Position numbers and translations under genes: made by a program. Positions 33,639-41,609 of a stretch of DNA of 64,000 bases are shown here, one piece after another (within the stretch, counting starts at the first letter, position 1; each line of letters starts with the position of its first letter). The notes beneath the pieces are model-generated. The model was given only the letters and a program-made list of their open reading frames with translations, was not told the origin of the DNA and ran no database searches. Source of the DNA: Paenibacillus sp. (GTDB lineage: Bacteria > Bacillota > Bacilli > Paenibacillales > YIM-B00363); the NCBI RefSeq assembly GCF_031177825.1, contig NZ_JAPSKE010000013.1, positions 1 to 64,000 on the forward strand, read 5' to 3'.

Positions 33639-34964
33639 ATGCATCGACCGACCATGAACGAGTATCGGACTTCCGTGCACCACAAGCTATTCATTATCGG
33701 CGCGGGCGCATCAGGACTGATGGCCGCCGTCACCGCGCGGGATTTGGGGATCGATGCCGCCATTCTGGAAGGCAACGACCGGATCGGAAAGAAGATTTCC
33801 ATGACCGGCGACGGCCGATGCAACATTACGAACGAATCCACTGCGACCGGGACGGACGAAGCGGCGGCGTTATTACGCAAGTATCACGGCAGTCAGCCTG
33901 AATTTCCGCTTCCTGTGCTGCGGCAATTCGGCATTCGCCAAACGATAGATTTCTTTCAGGTGCTCGGGCTTCCGCTTACGCGATTGAAGGAAGGCTTCCT
34001 GTACCCGATGTCGCTGCAAGCTGCGTCCGTGTTGGATATATTCGAACTTGCGCTGGAGGATCGGAACGTTCCGGTATACTTGAACCGCAAAGCGGTCGAT
34101 GTGGCCGTATCGGCGGAGCATCCGCGATTCACGATTACCTGCCGAACCGAGACGGAGGAGCAGGCGGTCTATACGAGCGACTACTTGTTTCTATGTACGG
34201 GCGGCCTAACCGGACAAAATGCGGGCACGGACGGTTCCGGGTATGCGCTGGCTCGACGGCTCGGTCACGCCTTGATCGAGCCCGCGCCGTCCATCGTGCA
34301 GCTCAAAGTGCAGTACCCGCATCTGAAGGCGCTGTCCGGCATTAAAATCCAGGGACAAGCCCATATCCTTGTAGACGGGGAAGTCGTTCGCAGCGAATCC
34401 GGGGAAATTCATTTCGCCGAATACGGCCTCTCCGGTCCGCCGATTCTCCAGCTCAGTCGGAAGGCTGCGTATCATCTCGCCAGAGGGGAATCCGTGACCG
34501 TATCGGTCGATCTGATGCCGAACCGCACGGAGGAAGAGGTCGTTGAATTTTTGGAGATGAACTGGGGAACCTTCGCGCACCGGAAGGTTGCGGAATCGTT
34601 CACCGGGTTCATTCACAAAAAGCTGATTCCCGTCCTGCTGAAGGAAGCGGGGATCGATCAAGAGCCGAACCTGCTTTGCCAGGATCTCTCGTGGAAGACG
34701 AAAGGGATCTTCTATAAAATCCTGAAGCGTTGGGATTTCAAAGTGACCGATACCCATAGCTTCGAGAACGCGCAAGCGACGGCCGGCGGCATCGATACGG
34801 CGGAGCTCGTCTCGGACACGTTGGAATCCAAGCTCGTGCCCGGGCTATATTTGGCCGGCGAGGTGATGGACGTCGACGGCGACTTCGGCGGCTATAACTT
34901 GCAATGGGCCTGGAGCTCCGGCTATGCGGCCGCGATGGCGCTGGGGAAACACATTTACAAATGA
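33639..34964 (+). CDS. BaiN/HI0933-like NAD(P)/FAD-dependent oxidoreductase (copy 1)
   Basis: Flavoprotein of 441 residues of the YhiN/HI0933/BaiN family. The N-terminal FAD loop is LFIIGAGASGLMAAVTARDLG, followed by GKKISMTGDGRCNITNE, a family hallmark. The C-terminal FAD segment reads GLYLAGEVMDVDGDFGGYNLQWAWSSGYAAA. Cytoplasmic; the physiological substrate of most members is unknown, and BaiN itself reduces bile-acid intermediates. ATG 33639 or 33654 (MNEYRTS) may be the start; no ribosome site has ideal spacing. Copy 2 starts inside its stop codon. Confidence 0.9.
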   Translation: MHRPTMNEYRTSVHHKLFIIGAGASGLMAAVTARDLGIDAAILEGNDRIGKKISMTGDGRCNITNESTATGTDEAAALLRKYHGSQPEFPLPVLRQFGIRQTIDFFQVLGLPLTRLKEGFLYPMSLQAASVLDIFELALEDRNVPVYLNRKAVDVAVSAEHPRFTITCRTETEEQAVYTSDYLFLCTGGLTGQNAGTDGSGYALARRLGHALIEPAPSIVQLKVQYPHLKALSGIKIQGQAHILVDGEVVRSESGEIHFAEYGLSGPPILQLSRKAAYHLARGESVTVSVDLMPNRTEEEVVEFLEMNWGTFAHRKVAESFTGFIHKKLIPVLLKEAGIDQEPNLLCQDLSWKTKGIFYKILKRWDFKVTDTHSFENAQATAGGIDTAELVSDTLESKLVPGLYLAGEVMDVDGDFGGYNLQWAWSSGYAAAMALGKHIYK

Positions 34965-36313
34965 ATCTATTGGAAAAAGGAATGCATCCACCGCTTATGT
35001 ATGACTCTCCCTCTTCAAAGCACCATGAACTGTTTATTATCGGCGCCGGCGCTTCCGGCCTGATGGCCGCCGTCACTGCGCGAGACCTCGGGATCGATGT
35101 CGGACTCATCGAGAGCAACGATCGGGTCGGGAAGAAGGTATTGACGACCGGCAACGGACGCTGCAACATTACGAACCGATCCACGCTGACGGGTACGGAC
35201 GAGGCGCTCGCTTTATTGGATAAATATCATAGCAGCCAAGCGGAGTTTCCGCTGCCCGTGCTGAAGCAATTCGGCGTTCGGCAAACCGTCGATTTTTTCA
35301 ATGCGCTCGGCCTTCCGCTGGTCTCCATAGAGAACGGCCGGATGTATCCGATGTCGCTGCAGGCGGCGTCGGTGTTGGATATATTTCGGATCGCGCTGGA
35401 GGATCGGAACGTTCCGATCTATTTCAAGACCAAAGTGACGGACGTTCAGGTTTCAACGGGTCATCCGCGATTCACGATTTCTTGCCAGTCGGAGACGGAG
35501 GGACAGGTCGTGTATACGAGCGATTATCTGTTCCTCTGCACGGGCGGCCTGACCGCTCCGAAAACCGGAACGGACGGCTCCGGGTATACGCTGGCGCAGC
35601 GGCTGGGACATACTCTAATCCATCCTGTTCCGGGGATCGTGCAATTGAAGCTGGACTACCCGTATTTGAAGGACCTGTCCGGCGTCAAATTCGAAGGATT
35701 GGGCCACATCGTCGTAGGCGGCGAATGTATCCGCAGCGAATACGGAGAAATATTGTTTACGGACTACGGCGCCTCCGGCCCGCCGATTCTACAGTTAAGC
35801 CGGAAGGCCGCGTATCGTCTCGCAAGAGGGGAAAAGGTGATCTTATCGCTTGAGTTGATGCCGGACCGCACGGAGGAAGAGGTCGTCGAATTTCTGGATA
35901 CGCACTGGGGCATGTTCGGGCACCGGACGGTTGCGGCTTCCTTCATCGGCATCTTGAACAAGAAGCTGATTCCCGTCTTGTTGAAAGAGGCGGGCATCGA
36001 TCAGGAGCCGAACTTGCTCTGCCAGGATCTATCGTGGAAAACCAAGAAAATCTTGTATCGACTGATGAAGCAATGGGATTTTCCCGTCATCGATACGAAC
36101 GGGTTCGCGAACGCGCAAACGACGGCCGGCGGCATCGATACGACGGAGCTCAAAGCGGGCACGCTGGAATCCAAGCTTGTGCCGGGGCTCTACTTAGCGG
36201 GCGAGGTGATGGACGTGGACGGAGATTGCGGCGGCTACAACCTGCAATGGGCGTGGAGCTCCGGTTATGCCGCCGCGATGGCGCTCGCCGACCGTCTGAC
36301 CGGCGCCGAGTAA
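34961..36313 (+). CDS. BaiN/HI0933-like NAD(P)/FAD-dependent oxidoreductase (copy 2)
   Basis: Tandem paralog of the preceding gene, 450 residues from ATG 34961, which overlaps the previous stop (ATGA). It keeps every family motif (LFIIGAGASGLMAAVTARDLGI, GKKVLTTGNGRCNITNRS, LYLAGEVMDVDGDCGGYNLQWAW). The two proteins align without large gaps and share most residues. The leaders are also alike (AAAGGATGCATC versus AAAGGAATGCATCC), which points to tandem duplication including the ribosome-site region. ATG 35000 (MYDSPSSKHHEL) is a possible later start. Different substrates or simple dosage are both possible. Confidence 0.9.
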   Translation: MNLLEKGMHPPLMYDSPSSKHHELFIIGAGASGLMAAVTARDLGIDVGLIESNDRVGKKVLTTGNGRCNITNRSTLTGTDEALALLDKYHSSQAEFPLPVLKQFGVRQTVDFFNALGLPLVSIENGRMYPMSLQAASVLDIFRIALEDRNVPIYFKTKVTDVQVSTGHPRFTISCQSETEGQVVYTSDYLFLCTGGLTAPKTGTDGSGYTLAQRLGHTLIHPVPGIVQLKLDYPYLKDLSGVKFEGLGHIVVGGECIRSEYGEILFTDYGASGPPILQLSRKAAYRLARGEKVILSLELMPDRTEEEVVEFLDTHWGMFGHRTVAASFIGILNKKLIPVLLKEAGIDQEPNLLCQDLSWKTKKILYRLMKQWDFPVIDTNGFANAQTTAGGIDTTELKAGTLESKLVPGLYLAGEVMDVDGDCGGYNLQWAWSSGYAAAMALADRLTGAE

Positions 36314-36335
36314 GTCCCGTTCCGGTCGAACGGAT

Positions 36336-36872
36336 TCAAGCCTCGAGCAAGGACGAAGCGAAGAACACCCGATGCGCCTTGATCGGATCGAGGAACGGCC
36401 CGACGACTTCGTCCGCGACGGCTTGGCTCCGCGTCGCCCGGCCCAACGTCTCCGAGAACGAGTCCGAGAGCGGCCCCGTCATGCCGTTCCTCCATTCCGT
36501 CATCTTCGTCGCATACTCCCGGGTCCGGCTCGCCGAGGGCGGGATCCCATGGCGAATCCCGATGGTTCGCCAATACGTCGTAGAGCGCCTCCGCGCATTA
36601 GGAAGCCGCGTTCGCGCTTTGGCCGGTGATCGGATGAGTCAGCAAGACGCTGTCGCCGCAGCCGAGCGCCAGCGTGCCGTTCGCCGTCGCGTACGGGATG
36701 CGCGCCTCCGGCTTGATCGCGACGCGCATGCAATCGTTCGGATCGACCAAACCGAATTCGTTCGGGTCGACTCTCTCGTACCCTAATCCCGGCACGATGT
36801 TAAAACCCATCTTCTCTTATTCGTCCGGCGAGAGGCCCCGGAACCGATCAACGCGATGTTCCTCTTCCTCAC
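36336..36872 (-). pseudogene. Decayed styrene-monooxygenase-like FAD protein gene
   Basis: GTG 36872 has GAGGAGGATG upstream and starts RKRNIALIGSGAS, the FAD-binding beginning of a StyA-like monooxygenase. The next codons jump to a C-terminal part: VPGLGYERVDPNEFGLVDPND, then YATANGTLALGCGDSVLLTHPITGQSANAAS. A TAA stop (36600-36598) then stands where related proteins have Tyr, and the frame continues CAEALYDVLAN. Farther on the homology shifts frame (YATKMTEWRNGMTGPLSDSF, then AVADEVVGPFLDPIKAHRVFF) to a TGA at 36338-36336. So there is an internal deletion, a nonsense change and frameshifts. It is convergent with the BaiN-like pair. Confidence 0.7.
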
Positions 36873-37050
36873 TCGTTCATCCTCCTCGCGAATCGTTCGT
36901 CATGTGCCATTCTAGTAGGCGGCAGGGTCATGGCGAAAACCCGGCCGAGCAAGCGATTCGTCCGCCTATGGAAACAAAATCTACCGCATCTCGAAGGATG
37001 CACTATAATGAATAACAAGCAGTGACAGAAAAAAGGATGAGAAAAGACCC

Positions 37051-37722
37051 ATGACCAAGATTCGCATTGTGATCGCCGACGATCAGACGCTGTTGCGAGA
37101 CGGTTTGCAAACGATTATTAATTTGGAAGAAGACATGGAGGTCGTCGCTTCGGCCGATAACGGGATCGCCGCCATGGAAGCGGTCCGCCGGTTCCGTCCG
37201 GATCTCGTCCTCATGGACATCCGCATGCCCGGAATCGACGGCATCGAAGCGACGCGGCGACTGCTGGACGAATTTCCCGACCTGGTCGTCGTCGTGCTGA
37301 CCACCTTCTTGGAGGACCAATACATCGTGGACAGCATGGCGTACGGTGCAAGCGGTTTCCTCTTGAAGGACATGCCCGGGGACAAAATCATCCAGTCGAT
37401 CCGCGACGCCGCGGCGGGACAGATGATGCTTCCCTCCTCCGTGGCCGGCAAGCTGGCCTCTCGGATTTCGCTTCTCACCTCCGGATACCGCAAGCCCCGT
37501 CTCGCCGGCAAACTGAAGCGACAAGGCATCGCCTTCACCGACCGGGAACGTCAAATCATTCAACTGCTGCTCGAGAGCAAGTCGAACAAGGAAATCGCGA
37601 GCGCGCTCTTCCTTTCCGAAGGCACGGCCAAAAACTACATCAGCATCATTTACCAGAAAATCGGAGTGAACGAACGCTCTAAGGCCATCCTCTGCCTTAA
37701 GGAGCTCTTCGCCGACGAATGA
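37051..37722 (+). CDS. NarL/LuxR-type response regulator
   Basis: Two-component transcription factor of 223 residues. Receiver domain (1-120) with Asp10/Asp11, phospho-acceptor Asp56 in LVLMDIRMPG, and FLLKD; C-terminal LuxR-type helix-turn-helix (about 155-220) with FTDRERQIIQLLLESKSNKEIASALFLSEGTAKNYISIIYQKIG. Its stop overlaps the start of the hybrid kinase gene (ATGA), so the two are translationally coupled and form a pair. A -10 TATAAT lies at 37004-37009, with a weak -35. The gap from 36873 to 37003 shows nothing else. Confidence 0.95.
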   Translation: MTKIRIVIADDQTLLRDGLQTIINLEEDMEVVASADNGIAAMEAVRRFRPDLVLMDIRMPGIDGIEATRRLLDEFPDLVVVVLTTFLEDQYIVDSMAYGASGFLLKDMPGDKIIQSIRDAAAGQMMLPSSVAGKLASRISLLTSGYRKPRLAGKLKRQGIAFTDRERQIIQLLLESKSNKEIASALFLSEGTAKNYISIIYQKIGVNERSKAILCLKELFADE

Positions 37723-40700
37723 ACGTCCGGGAGGAAGGACGGGACGGATCGATGACGACATGGGTTCGCGGCAAGTCATGGCGGCGTCTGCTGATGACCG
37801 GACTGTTCGCGTTGCCGGCCGCAGGGCTGCTTTGGCTTTTTTGGTTTATCGTCTCTTGGAACAGCCTGAACGAAGGCTTCCACAGCTATAACAATTGGCT
37901 GTCCTCCCCGGGGTGGGAATACGTGTTGGAGGACATCCCCCTCTCCCCGGAAGGCTTGCCGGCCCCCCAAGCGGACACGGACTGGAAGCCTATCGGGGAC
38001 ACTCTTCCCCAGCTGATCATTCCATCCGATTACACGGGGCATTATTGGCTTCGCGCTCCGCTTCCCGAACGGTTCCGGGACGAGGCCGAAGGACTGCACC
38101 TGCTGCTTCGCGGCTTTAAAGCCGTGCAGCTGTTTAGCGATTCAAGGGAAATCTACGAATTCAACATGGAGCCGTACGACTTCAGAGTCAACAAGCACAT
38201 CCGCTGGAGCTTGGCGCCCTTGGCTTCGGAGGACTTCGGAAAGCCGATCTATCTTCGAGTGTATACCGAAGGCGCCGCTCCCAGCTTCGGAAGCGTTCTG
38301 ATCGGCCGACCGGACGCCTTCTATTTGGACATGCTGCGGCAGGACGTTCTCCGCGTCGTGCTCTGCGTCTTGTTCTTGTTTTTCTCGATCAGCTCGTTCC
38401 TCTTGTTCGCCGTGAACGCCAAGGATACGATCTACTTTCACTTCGGCGTCTTGACGGCGTGCGCCGCCTACGGCAGCGTCAATCGCGCGCCTACGCTGCA
38501 GCTGTTCGCGGACCTCCCGCTCTTGGTGTATTTGCAGGATGTCGTCTTCACCGTCGGGGCCGGAGCGTTGTTCGGCTTCTTGAGCCGCATGTACGGGGAC
38601 CGCGCGGGCAAGCTGTTCCGCGCGTTCATGCGGTCGTTATGGGGTTACGCCGCTTCGATCCTCGTCGTCGCTCTCTATCACGAGCCGTTATACCATCTGC
38701 TCGTAGACAAAATTCTGACCGGCCTCTTGTGCGCGTATTTGTGCGTCATGCTGTATCTCCTGGTCCGCTCTTATCGGCGGAGCAAGGATCGGGAGACGGT
38801 CTGGGTGTTCGCGGGGATCGTCCTGCTCCTTATCTTGGCGGCCGTCTACTACGTCCAAGTGAATGTGTACCCCTTCGTCCACTTGTTGTACGAGCGGTTC
38901 CCGTTCTTCGTGATTTACTTGAACGGCGCCCAGTTGACCTTGGGCGTGTTTCTCTTCGTCCTGTGCTTGGGCGCCGTGCTGATCTTGCGGTTCGACGATA
39001 CGCTTGGCCAGATCCGAAGGTACGCCGTGGAGCTTGCGGCCAAGAACCGGCAGCTCCAGGAGATCGATCGGATGAAGGACGACTTCCTGGCGCGTACCTC
39101 TCACGAGCTCCGCACGCCGTTGTTCGGCATTACGGGCATGGCGGAGTCGCTCTTGGACCGATCCGCGACGACCGATCCGGAGGACCGAAAGCGGCTGTCT
39201 CTCATCGTGGCCAGCAGCCGCCGGCTGACGCGGCTCGTGAACGACATCCTCGACTTGTCGAAGCTGCAGCACAACGATCTCCGCCTGACCGTGCGTCCCG
39301 TCGATCTAAGGAAAACGGCCGAAGCCGTCGCCGCGCTGCTGCAGCCCCAAGCCAAGGTCAAAGGGCTCGCCATCCGCTGCGCTCTTCCCGCGGAACTGCC
39401 TCCGGTCATGGCCGACGAAGACCGGGTCGAGCAAATCTTATACAATCTCCTCGGCAACGCCGTGAAGTTCACGACCGAAGGAGACATTACGATCTTCGCC
39501 GCTCCGGACGAGTCCGACCCGGGATTCCTGCGGATCTCCGTCTCCGACAGCGGACTAGGCATCCCGGAGAACGACCGCGAACGCATCTTCGAACGGTTTC
39601 GCCAAAGCCGCCATACCGAGGAGCAAGGAATCGGCGGGACGGGGCTCGGGCTGACGATCAGCAAGCAGCTTGCGGAGCTGCATGGCGGACGGCTTGCCGT
39701 GGAGTCGGAGCTTGGCGTCGGCAGCACGTTTACGTTCTCGCTGCCGCTATGGCCGGAGGAGGCGGCGGTGCCGGCCGCGTCGCCGGGGCCGGTCGCGGCA
39801 CTGCGGTCGCTCGAGCCCGAACGCGCGCCGGCGCGGGCCGACGCGGACGAGCCCGAGCCGCCGCTCGCTGGGCTGCAGCAGTCGGCAGCGTCGGCCGCGG
39901 AGCGAAGAACGGTGCTCGTCATCGACGACGAACCCGTGAACTTGGAAGTGCTGGCCGTCCATCTATCCCCGTCGTATCGGGTCGTGGCGCACGCGCACCC
40001 TGCCCAAGCGCTGGCGGCGTTGGAGGCGGGACTGAGGCCCGATCTGATCATTGCCGACGTCATGATGCCCGGCATGAGCGGGTACGAGCTGTGCAGGCGT
40101 ATTCGCCGCACGCACGGGGAAGCCGACCTCCCGATTCTCCTGCTGACGGCGAAGAGCTTGCCGGAAGACTTGGCGGAAGGCTTCCGATCCGGCGCGAACG
40201 ACTATGTCACGAAGCCGGTTGCGAAGCAAGAGCTGCTCGCCCGGGTAAACTTGCACCTGAAGATTACCGAGCTGAATCGGTCTCTCGAGGAGAAGGTGCA
40301 AGAACGGACCGAAGCGCTGGAGCAGCGGAATCGGGAGCTGCAGTTTTCCATCCGCGAGACGATCGAAGCGCTTCGCGAGATCGTCGCGTTGGAGGAGCGC
40401 AATCGGATCGCTCACGAAATCCACGATTCGGTCGGCCACACGATGACGGCCACCGTCATGCAGCTCGAAGCCACCAAGCGCCTGCTCGCCGTCGATCGGG
40501 AGCTGGCGCTCGAGAAGCTCTCCGCGGCGCAAGGCTTGGTCCGCGACAGCTTGGACCGGATTCGGTCGGCCGTCCGGATGCTGAAGGACGACGTGACGAA
40601 GACGGACTTGCGGGAATCGCTGACCAAGCTGCTCTCCGAGACGCAGGACATTACCGGCGTCTCGGTCGACGTCCGGATCGATGCGCTGCCGGAGCTCCCG

Positions 40701-40973
40701 CCGCTGTACCGGAAGGTCGTCTTCCACGCGCTGCAGGAAGGATTGACCAACGGACTGAAGCACGGCGGCGGCAGCGCCTTCGCCTTCCGGCTGTATGCGG
40801 AGAACGGGCAGCTGCGCTTCTCGCTGAAAAACAACGGCATCCCGTACGGCGATACGCCGTTCGGCTTCGGGTTGACCGCTATGCGGGAGCGGGTGGTGCA
40901 GCTGGGCGGATCGCTTCAGGTGACCGACGCCCCCGGCTGGGGCTGCGATCTCCGCATCGTATTGCCGATCTGA
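37719..40973 (+). CDS. Hybrid sensor with two histidine-kinase modules and a receiver
   Basis: Membrane protein of 1084 residues. An N-terminal helix (24-48) and extracellular domain are followed by a multi-helix membrane region (about 214-424, 7TMR-DISM-like), a HisKA domain with RTSHELRTPL (His462) and its ATPase (to about 680), an Ala/Pro-rich linker, a receiver (about 730-845, phospho-acceptor Asp780 in IADVMMPGMSG), a coiled coil, and then a second, NarX-type kinase with ERNRIAHEIHDSVGH (His902) and a terminal ATPase (about 990-1083). The second module is the class that normally pairs with NarL-type regulators, matching the upstream gene. ATG 37719 overlaps the previous stop; ATG 37752 is an alternative. 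Confidence 0.93.
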   Translation: MNVREEGRDGSMTTWVRGKSWRRLLMTGLFALPAAGLLWLFWFIVSWNSLNEGFHSYNNWLSSPGWEYVLEDIPLSPEGLPAPQADTDWKPIGDTLPQLIIPSDYTGHYWLRAPLPERFRDEAEGLHLLLRGFKAVQLFSDSREIYEFNMEPYDFRVNKHIRWSLAPLASEDFGKPIYLRVYTEGAAPSFGSVLIGRPDAFYLDMLRQDVLRVVLCVLFLFFSISSFLLFAVNAKDTIYFHFGVLTACAAYGSVNRAPTLQLFADLPLLVYLQDVVFTVGAGALFGFLSRMYGDRAGKLFRAFMRSLWGYAASILVVALYHEPLYHLLVDKILTGLLCAYLCVMLYLLVRSYRRSKDRETVWVFAGIVLLLILAAVYYVQVNVYPFVHLLYERFPFFVIYLNGAQLTLGVFLFVLCLGAVLILRFDDTLGQIRRYAVELAAKNRQLQEIDRMKDDFLARTSHELRTPLFGITGMAESLLDRSATTDPEDRKRLSLIVASSRRLTRLVNDILDLSKLQHNDLRLTVRPVDLRKTAEAVAALLQPQAKVKGLAIRCALPAELPPVMADEDRVEQILYNLLGNAVKFTTEGDITIFAAPDESDPGFLRISVSDSGLGIPENDRERIFERFRQSRHTEEQGIGGTGLGLTISKQLAELHGGRLAVESELGVGSTFTFSLPLWPEEAAVPAASPGPVAALRSLEPERAPARADADEPEPPLAGLQQSAASAAERRTVLVIDDEPVNLEVLAVHLSPSYRVVAHAHPAQALAALEAGLRPDLIIADVMMPGMSGYELCRRIRRTHGEADLPILLLTAKSLPEDLAEGFRSGANDYVTKPVAKQELLARVNLHLKITELNRSLEEKVQERTEALEQRNRELQFSIRETIEALREIVALEERNRIAHEIHDSVGHTMTATVMQLEATKRLLAVDRELALEKLSAAQGLVRDSLDRIRSAVRMLKDDVTKTDLRESLTKLLSETQDITGVSVDVRIDALPELPPLYRKVVFHALQEGLTNGLKHGGGSAFAFRLYAENGQLRFSLKNNGIPYGDTPFGFGLTAMRERVVQLGGSLQVTDAPGWGCDLRIVLPI

Positions 40974-40978
40974 ACCGC

Positions 40979-40998
40979 TTGCCTCATCTCCGAGGCAA
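40979..40998 (+). terminator. Stem-loop after the hybrid kinase gene
   Basis: TTGCCTC-ATCTCC-GAGGCAA, a 7-bp stem six bases after the stop codon. No T-run follows, so termination is only likely. Confidence 0.4.
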
Positions 40999-41459
40999 TA
41001 TGTCGACAGCGTTACGCCGTCGGAGGCGTTAGAGCTCCCTTCCGAGACTGCTAAGCTACTACCGACCTTACAGTCTCGGGGGTCCATCGCTCCCGCACTG
41101 CCCCCCTCCAGCGATCCGCCCGCGGGGAGAAGCTGCTCAAATTTTGCGCCCATTTCCCCGAACGGCTCAAATTTTGACACCATTTCGCTCTCGTGCGCCC
41201 CGCGCAGCGAGTTTGCCGCAGCAAAGAAAAAAACGCCAAGCCCCTTTTCGTGCCCGACGGTCCCATACCTCTTATGGTTCGCTCCGCATTTCGGCGGACG
41301 ACAGCCGCTCCTGGCAGCTCCCACGGTCCCGCCTTGCGCCGTCGAAGCCTTCCCCTGCACGGCGAAACAGGCCTGTGAATTCCCCTGAATGTTCGTGGTT
41401 GTGCACCTCGACAGAATTGAAATATTCGGCGCTCGCCGACCTGGGTTATCGGTTTTTTA
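40999..41459. other. Non-coding gap with an inverted repeat and tandem repeat
   Basis: No convincing gene. It holds CCGAGACTG (41042-41050) and CAGTCTCGG (41071-41079), an inverted repeat with a 20-base loop, and two adjacent 30-base units (41135-41164 and 41165-41194) that share GCTCAAATTTTG and CCATTTC. Read on the minus strand these units give KFE-phi-FGEMGA-like peptides, in a frame that runs far into antisense of the kinase gene. Confidence 0.5.
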
Positions 41460-41487
41460 CTTTAAAAGTGTAATAAGTCGAAAAACG

Positions 41488-41502
41488 TGAAATAAAATTT
41501 CA
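41488..41502. promoter_or_regulatory. Palindromic operator candidate
   Basis: TGAAAT-AAA-ATTTCA, a perfect palindrome just upstream of the transporter promoter. GTGAAATAAAAT from its left half is repeated at 41518-41530, inside the promoter spacer. Confidence 0.45.
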
Positions 41503-41511
41503 TAATAATCG

Positions 41512-41541
41512 TTGACTGGTGAAATAAAATAATGCTATGAT
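41512..41541 (+). promoter_or_regulatory. Promoter of the ABC-murQ operon
   Basis: TTGACT (41512-41517), 18-base spacing, TATGAT (41536-41541). It is followed by TGTAAGCGGTTCAC (41548-41561), a poor cre-like sequence with one base missing, and then the lipoprotein gene at 41610. Confidence 0.65.
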
Positions 41542-41609
41542 TCGAGATGTAAGCGGTTCACGGGTTACAACGGACTATAATTCAAGGATTTAGGGAGGTC
41601 TTCAAGCGT

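Noticed and set aside
36034..36786. A plus-strand 250-codon frame after the BaiN-like gene
   Set aside because: It overlaps the end of the BaiN-like gene and lies antisense to the decayed monooxygenase, whose family residues are clear on the minus strand.
38459..41032. An 857-codon plus-strand frame inside the hybrid kinase gene
   Set aside because: Alternative frame of a gene with intact kinase, receiver and ATPase motifs; its composition is Arg-rich and shows no domain.
39963..41360. A 465-codon minus-strand open frame including the KFE repeat
   Set aside because: Most of it is antisense to the hybrid kinase. Only the short repeat part outside that gene is kept as an observation.
41548..41561. 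A cre site at the murQ-operon promoter
   Set aside because: TGTAAGCGGTTCAC lacks one base of the consensus spacing and mismatches at the right end, so it is mentioned but not called.
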